A stretch of DNA of 64,000 nucleotides from Solimonas sp036405815 (lineage in GTDB: Bacteria > Pseudomonadota > Gammaproteobacteria > Nevskiales > Nevskiaceae). The translations under genes were made by a program, and so were the position numbers. The stretch is from the NCBI GenBank assembly GCA_036405815.1, contig DASWWX010000013.1, positions 6,840-70,839 of the forward strand. The letters run 5' to 3'. Shown here piece after piece: positions 8,230 to 17,158 of the stretch. A model generated the notes under the pieces. That model was not told where the DNA came from. It worked only from the letters and a program-made list of their open reading frames with translations, and searched no databases. Each line of letters starts with the position of its first letter. Position 1 is the stretch's first letter.

Positions 8230-8787
8230 TCAGACGCGCCAGTTCGCGTTGCGGTCCCAGAATTCCACGCTGCGACGATAGGCCTCGCGATTCAGCGGCA
8301 CGCCCGAGCCGCCTTCGTCCACGCCCAGCGCGTTGCGCATCATCGTGATCGGCGCCATCGGGATTTCTTCCGGTTCGGCGGTGGCCAGGCAACCGACGAT
8401 GCCCCAGTCGCCGTTGACGGGCGTGCCTTCCTTCTCCATCTGCGCGCGGTCGTAGAGGATCACCACGAGATAGCTCGCCACCGGCGGTTCCACGCCCTCG
8501 AACCAGCGCACTAGCACCGGCAGTTCCTCGCGGTTGCGCGCTTCATAGGCGCTGCGCAGCAGGTGCCGGTTTTCGGGTGTGATCGGCACGGTCAGGCAGC
8601 GGGTCTGCGTCCAGTTGGCGTGGACGTGCAGCTTGCAGAACGGGGCATAGCCGTCCAGCACCTTCAGCGGCGCGTGGTCGTTGAGGTGACGCTCCCAGGC
8701 TTCCGGCGTGGTACCGACGATGGCGTTGCCGCGGCCGGATTTCGGGAACAGGCGTGTGCGGGCGAACGGCGTGAGGACGATGGACAT
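8230..8787 (-). CDS. DUF3228-like conserved protein
   Basis: The product has 185 residues and is soluble, with no signal peptide or membrane segment. Conserved-looking stretches are SGRGNAIVGTTPEAWERHL near the N-terminus, RCLTVPITPENRHLLRSAYE in the middle, and GDWGIVGCLATAEPEEIPM near residue 135. These resemble what I remember of DUF3228, but the assignment is from memory. The start is ATG at 8787, only 8 bp after the stop of the HopJ-like gene on the same strand, so the two form an operon. Function is unknown; the tight pairing suggests a joint role. Confidence 0.72.
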   Translation of the reverse strand: MSIVLTPFARTRLFPKSGRGNAIVGTTPEAWERHLNDHAPLKVLDGYAPFCKLHVHANWTQTRCLTVPITPENRHLLRSAYEARNREELPVLVRWFEGVEPPVASYLVVILYDRAQMEKEGTPVNGDWGIVGCLATAEPEEIPMAPITMMRNALGVDEGGSGVPLNREAYRRSVEFWDRNANWRV

Positions 8788-8795
8788 GCGATCGC

Positions 8796-9143
8796 TTACC
8801 GCGGCTGCAGCGCGTCGGATTCGAAGTGCACGCCGGCCCAGCCGCTGCGCATGAAGTTGCGGATGTTCGGGTGGTCGCTGTTGTCCGGGTGTTGCAGCAC
8901 ATCGTCGCGGTAGTAGCGGCCGAAACAGGCCAGCGTCTGCGCCTCGCTCAGCCGCTGCAGGCGGGCGAAGGCGAAGATCTTGCACGAGCCGCCGTTCTGG
9001 CCGGCAGCGTTGTGGACGTCGCCATTGCGGAACGCGGCTGGCGTATAGACGTAGGCGGCTTCGATCACCGCGATGGTGTCGGCGAACTCGACGGCTTCGG
9101 GGTGCTGCTGCAGGTTCTGCAGAAAGCCTTGCAGGTCGGTCAT
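8796..9143 (-). CDS. HopJ-family protein
   Basis: This 115-residue protein carries the highly conserved HopJ core: VEFADTIAVIEAAYVYTPAA, then NAAGQNGGSCKIFAFARL, FGRYYRDDVLQHP, and NIRNFMRSGWAGVHF at the end. The family was named from a Pseudomonas syringae type III effector candidate, yet it is widespread in free-living bacteria with no secretion system. No type III secretion genes are in this window. A housekeeping cytoplasmic role is more likely. ATG at 9143 gives the family-typical length. It is the first gene of a two-gene operon with the DUF3228-like gene. Confidence 0.9.
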   Translation of the reverse strand: MTDLQGFLQNLQQHPEAVEFADTIAVIEAAYVYTPAAFRNGDVHNAAGQNGGSCKIFAFARLQRLSEAQTLACFGRYYRDDVLQHPDNSDHPNIRNFMRSGWAGVHFESDALQPR

Positions 9144-9327
9144 GGCGCGGGCGTCGGGTCGGGCAGGCAGGGCGCGCGAGTATTGGACGGCGGGCCCGTG
9201 CTGACAAGGCGGCAGAGCTAGGGTACCGCCCGCCGTGCACGAAACTCCGCGAGAATGTCGATTGCGGCCGCGCGCGTTCGACATCCAGTCAACCGGGCAT
9301 GCCGCCCGCCCTGAACCGCTTGCCGCC

Positions 9328-10770
9328 ATGACCGAATCCCTGACGCCCCGCCAGCGCTGGCTGGCCTTGTATCTGCTGTGCACCGGGGTGCTGATGATCG
9401 TGCTGGACACGACCGTCGTCACCGTGGCGCTGCCCTCGATCCAGTCCGCGCTCGGCTTTTCCGACACCGCGCTGGTCTGGGTCATGAATGCCTACATGCT
9501 GACCTTCGGCGGCTTCCTGCTGCTGGGCGGGCGCATGGGCGATCTGTATGGCAACCGCCGCTGGTTCCTGCGCGGGCTGGTCGTGTTCACGGTGGCGTCG
9601 CTGGCCTGCGGCGTGGCGCACTCGCAATGGCTGCTGGTGGTGGCGCGTGCGGTGCAGGGCCTGGGCGGCGCCGTGGTCACGGCCGTGGCGCTGGCGCTGA
9701 TCATGAATCTGTTCCCCGATACCTCGGATCGCGCCAAGGCGATGGGCGTCTACGGCTTCATCTGCGCCGCCGGCGGCAGCCTCGGCGAAATCCTCGGTGG
9801 CGTGCTCACGCACCTGATGAGCTGGGAATGGATCTTCCTGATCAACCTGCCGATCGGCGTGGCGGTGTACGTGTTCTGCCTGCGCCTGCTGCCGGTGGAT
9901 CGCGAGCCGGCGCAGCGCCAGCGGTTGGACGTGGCCGGCGCGCTGACGGTGACGGCCGGCCTGATGCTCGCGGTATACGCGATCATCGAAGGAAACGCCG
10001 CGGGCTGGCTGTCGGCGCAGACGCTGGGGCTGCTGGGCCTGGGCGCGTTGCTGCTGGTGCTGTTTCTCGTCATCGAATCGCGCGTGCGCGATCCGCTGAT
10101 GCCGCTGCATCTGTTCAAGCTGCGCAATCTCGCCACGGCCAACGTTATCGCCGTGCTGTGGTCGGCGGGCATGTTCGCGTGGTTTGTGATCTCGGCGCTC
10201 TACATGCAGCGCGTGCTGGCCTACAACCCTCTGGAGGTGGGCCTGGCCTTCTTGCCGGCGGACGCGATCATGGCGGTGTTCTCGCTGTGGCTGTCGGCGC
10301 GGTTGGTGATCCGCTACGGCATCCGCGCGCCGCTGTGGGTGGGGCTGACGATCGCCGCGATCGGGCTGGCGCTGTTCGCACGCGCGCCGCAGGACGGCAA
10401 CTATGTGCTGCACGTGCTGCCGGGCATGCTGCTGCTGGGCATGGGTGGCGGTATGGCGTTCAACCCGCTGTTGCTGGCGGCGATGAACGATGTCAGCGAA
10501 GACCTCTCGGGCCTGGCCTCCGGCATCGTCAACACGTCGTTCATGATGGGCGGCGCACTCGGGCTCGCAGTATTGGCCGCGCTTGCGGACGGCTGGACGC
10601 GCGATCTGCTTGCTGCGGGCGCCGAGCCGGCGGCGGCGCTCAACGGCGGCTACCAGTTCGCGTTTGCGCTCGGCGCGGCGTTTGCGTTGCTCGGCGCGCT
10701 ACTCGGGGCCTGGTTGATCCGGTCGCGGCCGCAGGCAGTGGCTGAAGCGGCGGTGCACGGGCCGTTGTAG
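9328..10770 (+). CDS. DHA2-family MFS drug/proton antiporter (EmrB/QacA type)
   Basis: This 480-residue integral inner-membrane exporter has about 14 hydrophobic segments, typical of the DHA2 family. Hallmarks include LDTTVVTVALPSI in the first helix, GGRMGDLYGNRR in the loop between helices 2 and 3, ARAVQGLGGAVV as motif B, and WEWIFLINLPIGVAV after helix 5. It probably exports toxic hydrophobic compounds by proton antiport; the substrate cannot be told. ATG at 9328 (MTESLTPRQRW) removes an improbable arginine-rich extension. No membrane-fusion partner or TetR regulator lies next to it. It is divergent from the HopJ operon across a 184-bp gap. Confidence 0.9.
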   Translation: MTESLTPRQRWLALYLLCTGVLMIVLDTTVVTVALPSIQSALGFSDTALVWVMNAYMLTFGGFLLLGGRMGDLYGNRRWFLRGLVVFTVASLACGVAHSQWLLVVARAVQGLGGAVVTAVALALIMNLFPDTSDRAKAMGVYGFICAAGGSLGEILGGVLTHLMSWEWIFLINLPIGVAVYVFCLRLLPVDREPAQRQRLDVAGALTVTAGLMLAVYAIIEGNAAGWLSAQTLGLLGLGALLLVLFLVIESRVRDPLMPLHLFKLRNLATANVIAVLWSAGMFAWFVISALYMQRVLAYNPLEVGLAFLPADAIMAVFSLWLSARLVIRYGIRAPLWVGLTIAAIGLALFARAPQDGNYVLHVLPGMLLLGMGGGMAFNPLLLAAMNDVSEDLSGLASGIVNTSFMMGGALGLAVLAALADGWTRDLLAAGAEPAAALNGGYQFAFALGAAFALLGALLGAWLIRSRPQAVAEAAVHGPL

Positions 10771-10854
10771 AGCGGCGACGGGCTGGCCTCTCCTGGATTT
10801 TTGCTACAAGCTGGCAATCAGCGGCGACACAGAACGCCGTATCGGGAGGGGAAC

Positions 10855-11883
10855 ATGAGTCAACAAGAAAGCGCGCGTTCGGCGTCGTCGGCGGGTGGTG
10901 CGCGTCTGCTGGCAGCGGTGACCTTGATCGGCGGTGCCATCAACACGCTGGGCGATCTACTGAGCCCGGTGGTGGAGATCACCTTGTTGATGACGATCGT
11001 CTCGGCATTGGTCCTGCTGGGCGTCGTGGTTGGGGTATGGCGCAAGCGCCGCGATCCGCAATCGCAGCCGGAGCAGTACATCCTGTTCTTTCTGAAGCCG
11101 GAGCAGCGTGCGGAGAGTTTTCCGCTGTACGCAGCGCTGGCGGCACTGATCCTGTTGCTGATCTCGGCAAGTGTTTACTTGCTGGGCCGCAAGAACGAAG
11201 CCGAGGGCGGATGGATTGCGGCGCACTTCGAGGCCGTCCGAGGTCTGCAGGTGCAAATGCTCGGCATCCGTAGCGATCTCGCATCCATCGATCGGAAGGT
11301 GGAAGTGACGGCGGCGAACACCAATATCCTGGTCGAGAAGGCGCGTCAGGCCAGCCGTAGTGTGCCGTTCTGGGAGGTAATGCAGACCGCGCAGCGCGGC
11401 GACCTGCAAACCTTGGATGCCTATTTCGAGGATGGATTGACGCTGACGCCACAGGAACTGGCGCATGTGCTTTTCGGCCTCGCCAAATCGCCGCCGGACA
11501 ATGCGGAGACGGTCATCGAACGCTTTCAGGCCAATGGCCTGCCGCCTTCAATGGCGCGTGAGGTCGCGGACAATCTGGGCTATTCGCTGTCACAGGAGAC
11601 GTCGCTGGTGACCGGACGGGGCTCGAAAATCTGTGCGGCGCTCAGCGGCTCGAAAGCGGGCCCCTACATGATTGGCGCGATCGATCTCTCGCTGCCAGGC
11701 ATGCTGGTGTTGGCCAACAAGACGGCGCTGCTGCCAGTGTTCGAGAAGTACGGAGCGGGTTCAAGTGGCCAGCCGGAGAAGCTGGATTGCGTTATCCATC
11801 GTTTCGCCGACGGGCAGATGCAGCAGGACACGCGCACTTTCGCAGTCAGCCTCCAGGAACTGGCGCGCGCCGCGTCCTTGTAG
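10855..11883 (+). CDS. Two-TM protein with coiled coil and soluble C-terminal domain, unknown
   Basis: I do not recognise this 342-residue protein. After a short Ser/Ala-rich N-terminus there is a broad hydrophobic region at about 20-63. A basic loop (about 64-90) and a second hydrophobic segment at about 95-116 follow. A segment with heptad-like spacing (about 130-180) and a C-terminal soluble domain of about 160 residues come next. The start is ATG at 10855, with the excellent ribosome binding site GGGAGGGG. The topology (membrane anchor, coiled coil, soluble domain) is sensor-like, but no known signalling motif is visible. It stops 4 bp before the end of the converging alpha/beta hydrolase gene. 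Confidence 0.8.
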   Translation: MSQQESARSASSAGGARLLAAVTLIGGAINTLGDLLSPVVEITLLMTIVSALVLLGVVVGVWRKRRDPQSQPEQYILFFLKPEQRAESFPLYAALAALILLLISASVYLLGRKNEAEGGWIAAHFEAVRGLQVQMLGIRSDLASIDRKVEVTAANTNILVEKARQASRSVPFWEVMQTAQRGDLQTLDAYFEDGLTLTPQELAHVLFGLAKSPPDNAETVIERFQANGLPPSMAREVADNLGYSLSQETSLVTGRGSKICAALSGSKAGPYMIGAIDLSLPGMLVLANKTALLPVFEKYGAGSSGQPEKLDCVIHRFADGQMQQDTRTFAVSLQELARAASL

Positions 11884-11887
11884 TGGC

Positions 11888-12739
11888 TCAGCGCGCGGTG
11901 TCGGTGGTTGCGTTGTAGCGCGTCAAAAAGCCTTCAATCAGCGCGTTGACCGCATCCGGCCGTTCCAGCGCCGCCAGATGGCCGGTGGCGGGCATGCAGA
12001 TGAACTCGGAATCGGGAATGGCGTCCGCCATTGCGCGCGTCTCCGCGACCGGAAAGGTCGGATCTTCCTCGCCGGCGACGACCAGCACCGGCGTGCGGAT
12101 GCGGGTCAACAGCGCGCGCTGATCCGGTCGTGCCGGCACCACGCTGCGCACCGCCCAATAGACCGAACGCGGATCGATGCGCGCGAGCGCCTCGCGGATC
12201 GTGGCGGCGACTTCCGGCCGCTCGCGAGCCGTCGTGGGGCCAACGAAAGCCGCCACGGCCTTTTCAACGAACGGCCCGCGAAAGCCGATGCGACGGACGA
12301 TGGCGCCGAGCAGACGGAACTCCAGCTGCTGGCGCCAGCCGCAGGCCGAGCCGGTGGCGTTCATCAGCACGGCGGCGCCGACGCGCTGCTGATGCAAGGC
12401 CGCGAACGTGCCGCCGATCATGCCGCCCCAGGAATTGCCGACGTGATGCGCGCGCTCGATGCCGAGCGCATCGAGGATCTGCACGATGCACTGCGCGCAC
12501 TGCTCGAACGTGAACAGCCGTGTCAGCGGCTGGCTCGCCCCGTGACCGGGCGAGTCGATCAGGATCACGCGATGGCGCGGGGCAAAGTGTTGCGCTTGCG
12601 CAAGCCACATCCGTCCCTCCATCAGCAGGCTGGGCCAGAACAGGATGGCCGGGCCGTTGCCGGCCACGCGCACGCGCAGCCGGCCGAGCACGGTCGGGAT
12701 GTCCTGGTCTTGCAGCGACGGCGGCGTCGAAACACGCAT
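11888..12739 (-). CDS. Alpha/beta hydrolase
   Basis: This 283-residue enzyme has the alpha/beta-hydrolase fold. The nucleophile elbow is GNSWGG (S103), the oxyanion region follows the first strand (ILFWPSLLMEGRMW), the acid is in VVAGEEDPTFP near residue 228, and the catalytic histidine is in ATGHLAALERP near 255. An ester or carbon-carbon hydrolase acting on a small hydrophobic substrate is likely, of the 3-oxoadipate enol-lactonase-like subfamily. No signal peptide is seen, so it is cytoplasmic. ATG at 12739 is chosen over a GTG two codons upstream. It stands alone and is divergent from the hemerythrin gene. Confidence 0.88.
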   Translation of the reverse strand: MRVSTPPSLQDQDIPTVLGRLRVRVAGNGPAILFWPSLLMEGRMWLAQAQHFAPRHRVILIDSPGHGASQPLTRLFTFEQCAQCIVQILDALGIERAHHVGNSWGGMIGGTFAALHQQRVGAAVLMNATGSACGWRQQLEFRLLGAIVRRIGFRGPFVEKAVAAFVGPTTARERPEVAATIREALARIDPRSVYWAVRSVVPARPDQRALLTRIRTPVLVVAGEEDPTFPVAETRAMADAIPDSEFICMPATGHLAALERPDAVNALIEGFLTRYNATTDTAR

Positions 12740-12906
12740 GCTCACAGCCTAGGCCGGTCCGGGTGGTCTTGGGAAATGCCGGTGGTGGATGGCTGCGCAT
12801 GCGCAGCCTGCATGGGGCGAGCACATCCGCGCACACAGCGGCCGCGTTCAGCGTTCGTTCGCACAGGTTTGCGCTCAATACACGCGTTCCACATCGGGAG
12901 AGCTTC

Positions 12907-13368
12907 ATGTCCACGCATCCGATCTACAACGCGCTGCGCGAGAGCCACGAGTTGCAGCGTTCGCTGTGCCGCAAGCTGCTGCGCAGCAAGCCAGGCACCG
13001 CCGAGCGGCAGCAACTCTTCCGTGAACTGCGGATCGAGCTGGCGGCGCATGCCGCGGCCGAGGAGCGCTTCCTTTACGCGCCGATGATGATGGACGACAT
13101 GGGTCTGGATTCGTCGCGCCACGCGCTGGCCGAGCATCACCGCATCGACGAGTGTGTGGAAGATCTGCAGAAGGCCGAGGAGGAGAACGGTAGCTGGATG
13201 GCCAAGGCCAAGAAGCTGTCGCACGAGGTGCATCACCATCTGCGCGAGGAAGAGAAGAAGTTCTTCCAGGTATCGGGAAAGATCCTGAGCAACACGCAGA
13301 AGAAGCGGCTGGCCTCGCAGTACCGGCGCGATTACGAGCGCATGCATCGCAGCCTCGCCGCGAGCTGA
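12907..13368 (+). CDS. Hemerythrin HHE-domain protein
   Basis: The 153-residue soluble protein is a four-helix bundle with the di-iron ligand pattern of HHE-type hemerythrins. The ligands are H14 in RESHELQ, H48-x3-E52 in AAHAAAEERF, H77 in LAEHHRIDE, and H110-x3-E114 in HEVHHHLREEEKKFF. Such proteins bind oxygen or nitric oxide, or help in iron-sulfur or iron homeostasis. The C-terminus (about 125-153) is Lys/Arg-rich. The start is ATG at 12907 with a GGGAGAG-like ribosome binding site. It is monocistronic by spacing. Confidence 0.88.
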   Translation: MSTHPIYNALRESHELQRSLCRKLLRSKPGTAERQQLFRELRIELAAHAAAEERFLYAPMMMDDMGLDSSRHALAEHHRIDECVEDLQKAEEENGSWMAKAKKLSHEVHHHLREEEKKFFQVSGKILSNTQKKRLASQYRRDYERMHRSLAAS

Positions 13369-13414
13369 AGGCGGGTCCGCGGCGCGCTTGGCCGCAGCGC
13401 TGAGCCGCAGCGCC

Positions 13415-14998
13415 TTAGTCGCAACCCGACGCCAGCGCGGTGATCGTCAGCCGCGCCGGTGTGCGCGAGCCGCTGAGCAGCGCGCGCTGCGCATCGAAGC
13501 GCCAGTCAATATCCGAGTCGCTGTCCAGCTTCTGCAGGTCACCGTTTGAGGACACTGACAGGGTAGGTCGCCCATCCACCGAAATGCAGGCGCCTTGCGG
13601 GTACTGCCAGGTCAGCGGCAGGGCCAGTTCGATCGATGCAGTCGTTGGCCGCTCGACCTGCAGCTCGAAGCGACGTGAGTCTGCATCGAAGACGATGCGA
13701 TCCAGATCGCCGCCGACCGCGCGCGGGAACGGCGTGGCGAGCTGGCGCATCAGCGGTTCGTCCACGACGTCCTCCAGCACGATGCCGTAGGCCGGATCGA
13801 CGGACGAGTAGGCGAACCAGCTCCAGCCGAACTTCATTTCGTTGGCGATGCGCGTGAGGCTGCGCGCGAATTGCGGCGGTGCCGTCGGGTCGCTGGCATC
13901 GATCGGGCCTTCCACGCCGTCCACCGAGGTGGTGCGCGTCCAGCCGGTTTCGCCGACCAGCATCGGCGTGCCGTAGACGCGCGCATCTTCGACCGTCAGC
14001 AGGAAGTCGGCATACGTGAGTGCGTCCTGCACGACCGGTACATAGGAGGGATCGACGCGCTGCGAGAAATAGGCGGCGGTGTAGTTGTGCGGCAGGAAGA
14101 TCGCGTTGTCGATGCCGATGGCCTGCGTCGCCGGCACCGGGATGCCGAGCGAGTGGTACAGCTCCGGCTGGAAGCCGATGACGATGTCCGGATCGATCTC
14201 GCGGATCGCCGCTGCGGCGCGGCGATAGAAGGGATACAGGTAGGCGGTTTCCAGCAGCAGCGGCGGGATCAGGCCGCCGTAGGGCTCGTTGATCAGGTCC
14301 ACCATCACCACCGCGGGGTGATCGCGGTAGCGGCGCATGACCTCGCGCCAGAGGTCGATGTAGGCGTCCTGGATGCCGACGCCATGCACGACCTCGTTCT
14401 CCCAGAAATCCATGAACGCGCAGCCGACGCGCACCGACAGTTGCGGCGGTGCGCTACCGACCGGGCCGGGCAGGCCGCGGCAGGTGTCGCTGATCGCCCA
14501 GTCCGGTGCGCCGGCGTTGCCGCCGGCGGCGCGGCTCCAGCCGAACTGCCCGAAGTTGAAGACCACGTACAGGCCGTGTGCGGCCGCCTTGTCGAGAAAG
14601 GCGTCGATGAGCTGGAAATAGGCGTCGTTGTACGGCGCCGGCGGTGGATCGGGTTGCGCGAACTCCCAGGTGAACACCGGTCGGATGAAGTTGAAGCCGA
14701 AGGCGGCGATGCGGTCGAAGTCCTCGTCCTGCACGTCCTGCAGATCGAACAGCACGTCGAACGGCGTCTGCACGCCGTCGACGCGATAGGCGGGCCGACG
14801 GCCGTTGGCGCGCAGCGCGATGTGATTGAGCCCGCGCAACAGCACTTCACGATTCTGGATATCGCGCAGCACGCTGTCCTGCGCGCGCAGCGGCAGCAGG
14901 GCGGGGGCGAAGCCGGGGTTCGGTTGCGAACGCGAAGGCGCATCTGAGGCGCCGCAGGCAACCAGGCACAGCACCGCCAGCAGGCTCAATGCACGCAT
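13415..14998 (-). CDS. GH5 glycoside hydrolase lipoprotein (endoglycoceramidase-like)
   Basis: This 527-residue exported enzyme begins with a lipoprotein signal peptide ending in the lipobox LVAC. The catalytic domain is a GH5 TIM barrel. GFNFIRPVFTWEF is the early conserved strand, the acid/base glutamate E238 is in VDLINEPYGG, and the nucleophile E350 is in MLVGETGWTR. A small beta domain follows (about 430-527). The arrangement, including the C-terminal beta domain, resembles endoglycoceramidases and related GH5 enzymes acting on glycolipids; the substrate is unproven. ATG at 14998 places the signal peptide at the N-terminus and has GGGGAG upstream. It is followed, on the same strand further upstream, by a TlpA-like gene. 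Confidence 0.88.
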   Translation of the reverse strand: MRALSLLAVLCLVACGASDAPSRSQPNPGFAPALLPLRAQDSVLRDIQNREVLLRGLNHIALRANGRRPAYRVDGVQTPFDVLFDLQDVQDEDFDRIAAFGFNFIRPVFTWEFAQPDPPPAPYNDAYFQLIDAFLDKAAAHGLYVVFNFGQFGWSRAAGGNAGAPDWAISDTCRGLPGPVGSAPPQLSVRVGCAFMDFWENEVVHGVGIQDAYIDLWREVMRRYRDHPAVVMVDLINEPYGGLIPPLLLETAYLYPFYRRAAAAIREIDPDIVIGFQPELYHSLGIPVPATQAIGIDNAIFLPHNYTAAYFSQRVDPSYVPVVQDALTYADFLLTVEDARVYGTPMLVGETGWTRTTSVDGVEGPIDASDPTAPPQFARSLTRIANEMKFGWSWFAYSSVDPAYGIVLEDVVDEPLMRQLATPFPRAVGGDLDRIVFDADSRRFELQVERPTTASIELALPLTWQYPQGACISVDGRPTLSVSSNGDLQKLDSDSDIDWRFDAQRALLSGSRTPARLTITALASGCD

Positions 14999-15102
14999 GT
15001 ATCCGCTGCTCCCCGTCACGATCCGATGCTCCCCGGCGGCATGCTGCCGTCGTCAGCGCGATTTGACCAGCGGGTGGAGCGGATGCCGTGCCTGTAGTCC
15101 CA

Positions 15103-16044
15103 TCAGGGCGGCGCGACCGTGCCGCCGCCGCGCAATCGCAGCACGCGGCCGGTGTCTGCGTGCACGACCAGCACGAAGCCCTGGCCCAGGGTGTCGGCAT
15201 AGGCCTTGCCCGCGACCAGCCACAGATCGTTGCGGCGGTAGGCGCGAAACGGCGCCTGGCTGCGCGCCGCTTCCGGCCCGTAGGCCTGCGCCCAGAGTTC
15301 TCGGGCCCGCGCGATCGCGGTCTTGCCGTCGCTCACCGGGCCGCGCGCAACGATGCCGTCGACGCGTTCGTCCGGCCGCACCGCCGCGAGGTACTGCGCG
15401 GCCCAGGGCTGCCAGGCGGTGTCCGGCGCGGCATCGCTTTCGAGGCGCGAGGGGCCGGGCTTTCTCAAGTGCAGATCGTAGGGCGGCGGGTACGTGGCCG
15501 GCAGTGGCACCGCGCGTGCGCCCAGCAGTCGATTCAGGGCTTCGCGTGCAGCCTTGGCGACGTCGACCGGCGAGGGCACATCGGCAGGCCGTGTGTAGAC
15601 GATGCGACGCTGACTGTCGATGACGAGGAACCATGGCGTGCGCGTGATGCCGTAGGAGGCGATCAGATCGTCGCCGTTCAGCAGCAAGGGAAAGCTCAAG
15701 CCGCGCTCGCGCATGGCCTGCAGCGGGTCGCCGTTCTCCATGATGTTGATGGTCCAGACCTTGACGCCGGCATCTCGGTAGTCGATCCAGAGGTCCTGCA
15801 CGTAGGGCTGCAGCGCGCGGCTGTACGGACACCAGGACGGCCAGAACAGCAATACGGTTGGCTGGCCCTGCGCGTCCTTCGGATAGGAGACCGTGGTGCC
15901 GTCGGGTGTCTTCAGCGTCCAGGCCGGCGCGCGCTGCGGTGAGGCCGCGTGACCGGGCTGTGCGAGCGACAGCGACGCGAACAGCGCGAGCGTCAGCGCC
16001 ATCAGCACAGGCCGGGTGGACCGCAGAGGAAGAGGCATGCTCAT
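15103..16044 (-). CDS. TlpA-like thioredoxin-fold protein with C-terminal NTF2-like domain
   Basis: The 313-residue protein has an N-terminal signal peptide (about 1-34, ending GHA-AS) and a thioredoxin/TlpA-like domain (about 40-180). The redox motif is degenerate: W71-C72-P73-Y74-S75, with serine replacing the second cysteine. Without a resolving cysteine it can form mixed disulfides but not act as a normal disulfide reductase. The C-terminal part (about 215-313), with KAYADTLGQGFVLVVHADTG, looks like an NTF2-fold domain. ATG at 16044 is preferred over a GTG five codons upstream. It is upstream of and co-oriented with the GH5 gene, 104 bp away, so co-transcription is possible. Confidence 0.8.
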   Translation of the reverse strand: MSMPLPLRSTRPVLMALTLALFASLSLAQPGHAASPQRAPAWTLKTPDGTTVSYPKDAQGQPTVLLFWPSWCPYSRALQPYVQDLWIDYRDAGVKVWTINIMENGDPLQAMRERGLSFPLLLNGDDLIASYGITRTPWFLVIDSQRRIVYTRPADVPSPVDVAKAAREALNRLLGARAVPLPATYPPPYDLHLRKPGPSRLESDAAPDTAWQPWAAQYLAAVRPDERVDGIVARGPVSDGKTAIARARELWAQAYGPEAARSQAPFRAYRRNDLWLVAGKAYADTLGQGFVLVVHADTGRVLRLRGGGTVAPP

Positions 16045-16353
16045 GGGAGGTTTCGACACAGGGTTTGGCGAAGGCTCCGATCCTACCGGCGCCTGCGTGA
16101 ACCGGTGCTGGCAGCGCCGTTGGGCGCCGTGGCTCGCGTCGATGCCGATGCGACGGCGGGCGGCCGGTCGGTGGTGGCGCTGGACGGTGGCGACGAGGCC
16201 GTGGTCGTCTGGCGCGAGGCCCGTGGCGTGTACGCGGGGCTGTTATCGGCTTTACCGATTCGCTCGCGCACAGCCGTCGGTAGGTCTTGTCTACTGGCGC
16301 TTGGATCGATGGCCGCGCATCGTGTAGACACGGGAAATCAGGAGGCAGGTGCC

Positions 16354-16746
16354 GTGCGCATTTCAGTGATCGATCTGGAGAACACCTTGCTCCAGCTCAT
16401 GGCCGATCAGGGTCTGGCGGCCGGTGACGAGCTGCCCTTGGCCAAGCTGGAAGGGCTCTGGGCGGGGACCACCCTGCGACGAGCGGATCTGGGCGACAGC
16501 CTCGAGCGACTCAGCGTTGCGGGCGCGGTCATCGTCGACGGCGAGCCGTCGTCGACCCTGGTGACGTTGACCGAGACCGGCCTGCGTCGCGCCCGGACGC
16601 TCAACGTGGAGGGCCGGTTACCCTGGGTTCGCCACCTTCGCGACGTGTTGCTGCCGACGGTGAGACGTCGTTCGGGCGGCAGCGACCGCAGTTCGCCTCG
16701 TCGCCATTACGATCTGACGATGAGCCCGCAGCACGCGGGCGGTTGA
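16354..16746 (+). CDS. Small winged-helix-like protein, GTG start
   Basis: The proposed 130-residue product is soluble, begins VRISVIDLENTLLQLM, and has alternating helices and a turn (LTETGLRRAR near residue 80) compatible with a winged-helix DNA-binding fold. I cannot name a family. The GTG at 16354 is chosen because an ideal AGGAGG ribosome binding site lies 8 bp upstream at 16340-16345. Longer in-frame extensions give improbable arginine-rich sequence. The C-terminal 30 residues are basic. It is divergent from the TlpA-like gene, and I see nothing recognisable in the 309 bp between them. Confidence 0.65.
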   Translation: MRISVIDLENTLLQLMADQGLAAGDELPLAKLEGLWAGTTLRRADLGDSLERLSVAGAVIVDGEPSSTLVTLTETGLRRARTLNVEGRLPWVRHLRDVLLPTVRRRSGGSDRSSPRRHYDLTMSPQHAGG

Positions 16747-16832
16747 TTCACGGGCCTGCTGTCGCGGTTGGTGTTGGCGGTTGGCGGCCGCCGGTGTCTG
16801 GGTACACTGCGAGCTCATCACCGAGTTCCCTC

Positions 16833-17087
16833 ATGAATCCCGATTTCGATCCGCATCGCAGTTCCCATCAGGGTGCGCGCAACGGCGACTACATTCCGGG
16901 CGATCGCACCCAGCAGGCCTGGCGCCAGCGTGTGCGCCTGATCCAGCTGCCCGCCGTGCGGGCGCTCAGCTTCGGCTCGATGCTGGCCATCGCCATCAGC
17001 TACGTGCACAACCAGTCGATCGGCTGGGCGATTCTGCACGGCCTGCTGTCGTGGTTCTTCGTGATCTACGCCGCGCTGTTCTACTGA
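16833..17087 (+). CDS. Small membrane protein, unknown
   Basis: The 84-residue product has a hydrophilic N-terminal half (about 1-43) and two closely spaced hydrophobic segments (about 44-60 and 64-84). It ends in ALFY without a soluble tail. I do not recognise the family. ATG at 16833 gives the only sensible start. A GGTACACT -10-like element lies shortly upstream at about 16800-16807. It stands between the winged-helix-like gene and the TpsB-like gene. Confidence 0.65.
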   Translation: MNPDFDPHRSSHQGARNGDYIPGDRTQQAWRQRVRLIQLPAVRALSFGSMLAIAISYVHNQSIGWAILHGLLSWFFVIYAALFY

Positions 17088-17158
17088 GACTTAGGCTGGG
17101 TAAGTTCAGGACCGATTCATTGCGAGCTGCCTAGGCTGCGCGCCTGCGGTGTCGACAG

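Noticed and set aside
8796..9143. A type III secretion effector locus
   Set aside because: HopJ homologues occur widely in bacteria without type III secretion, and no secretion or chaperone genes are near.
16060..16353. An N-terminal extension of the small winged-helix-like gene
   Set aside because: The in-frame upstream sequence has a shadow-frame composition, and an ideal AGGAGG site supports the GTG start at 16354.
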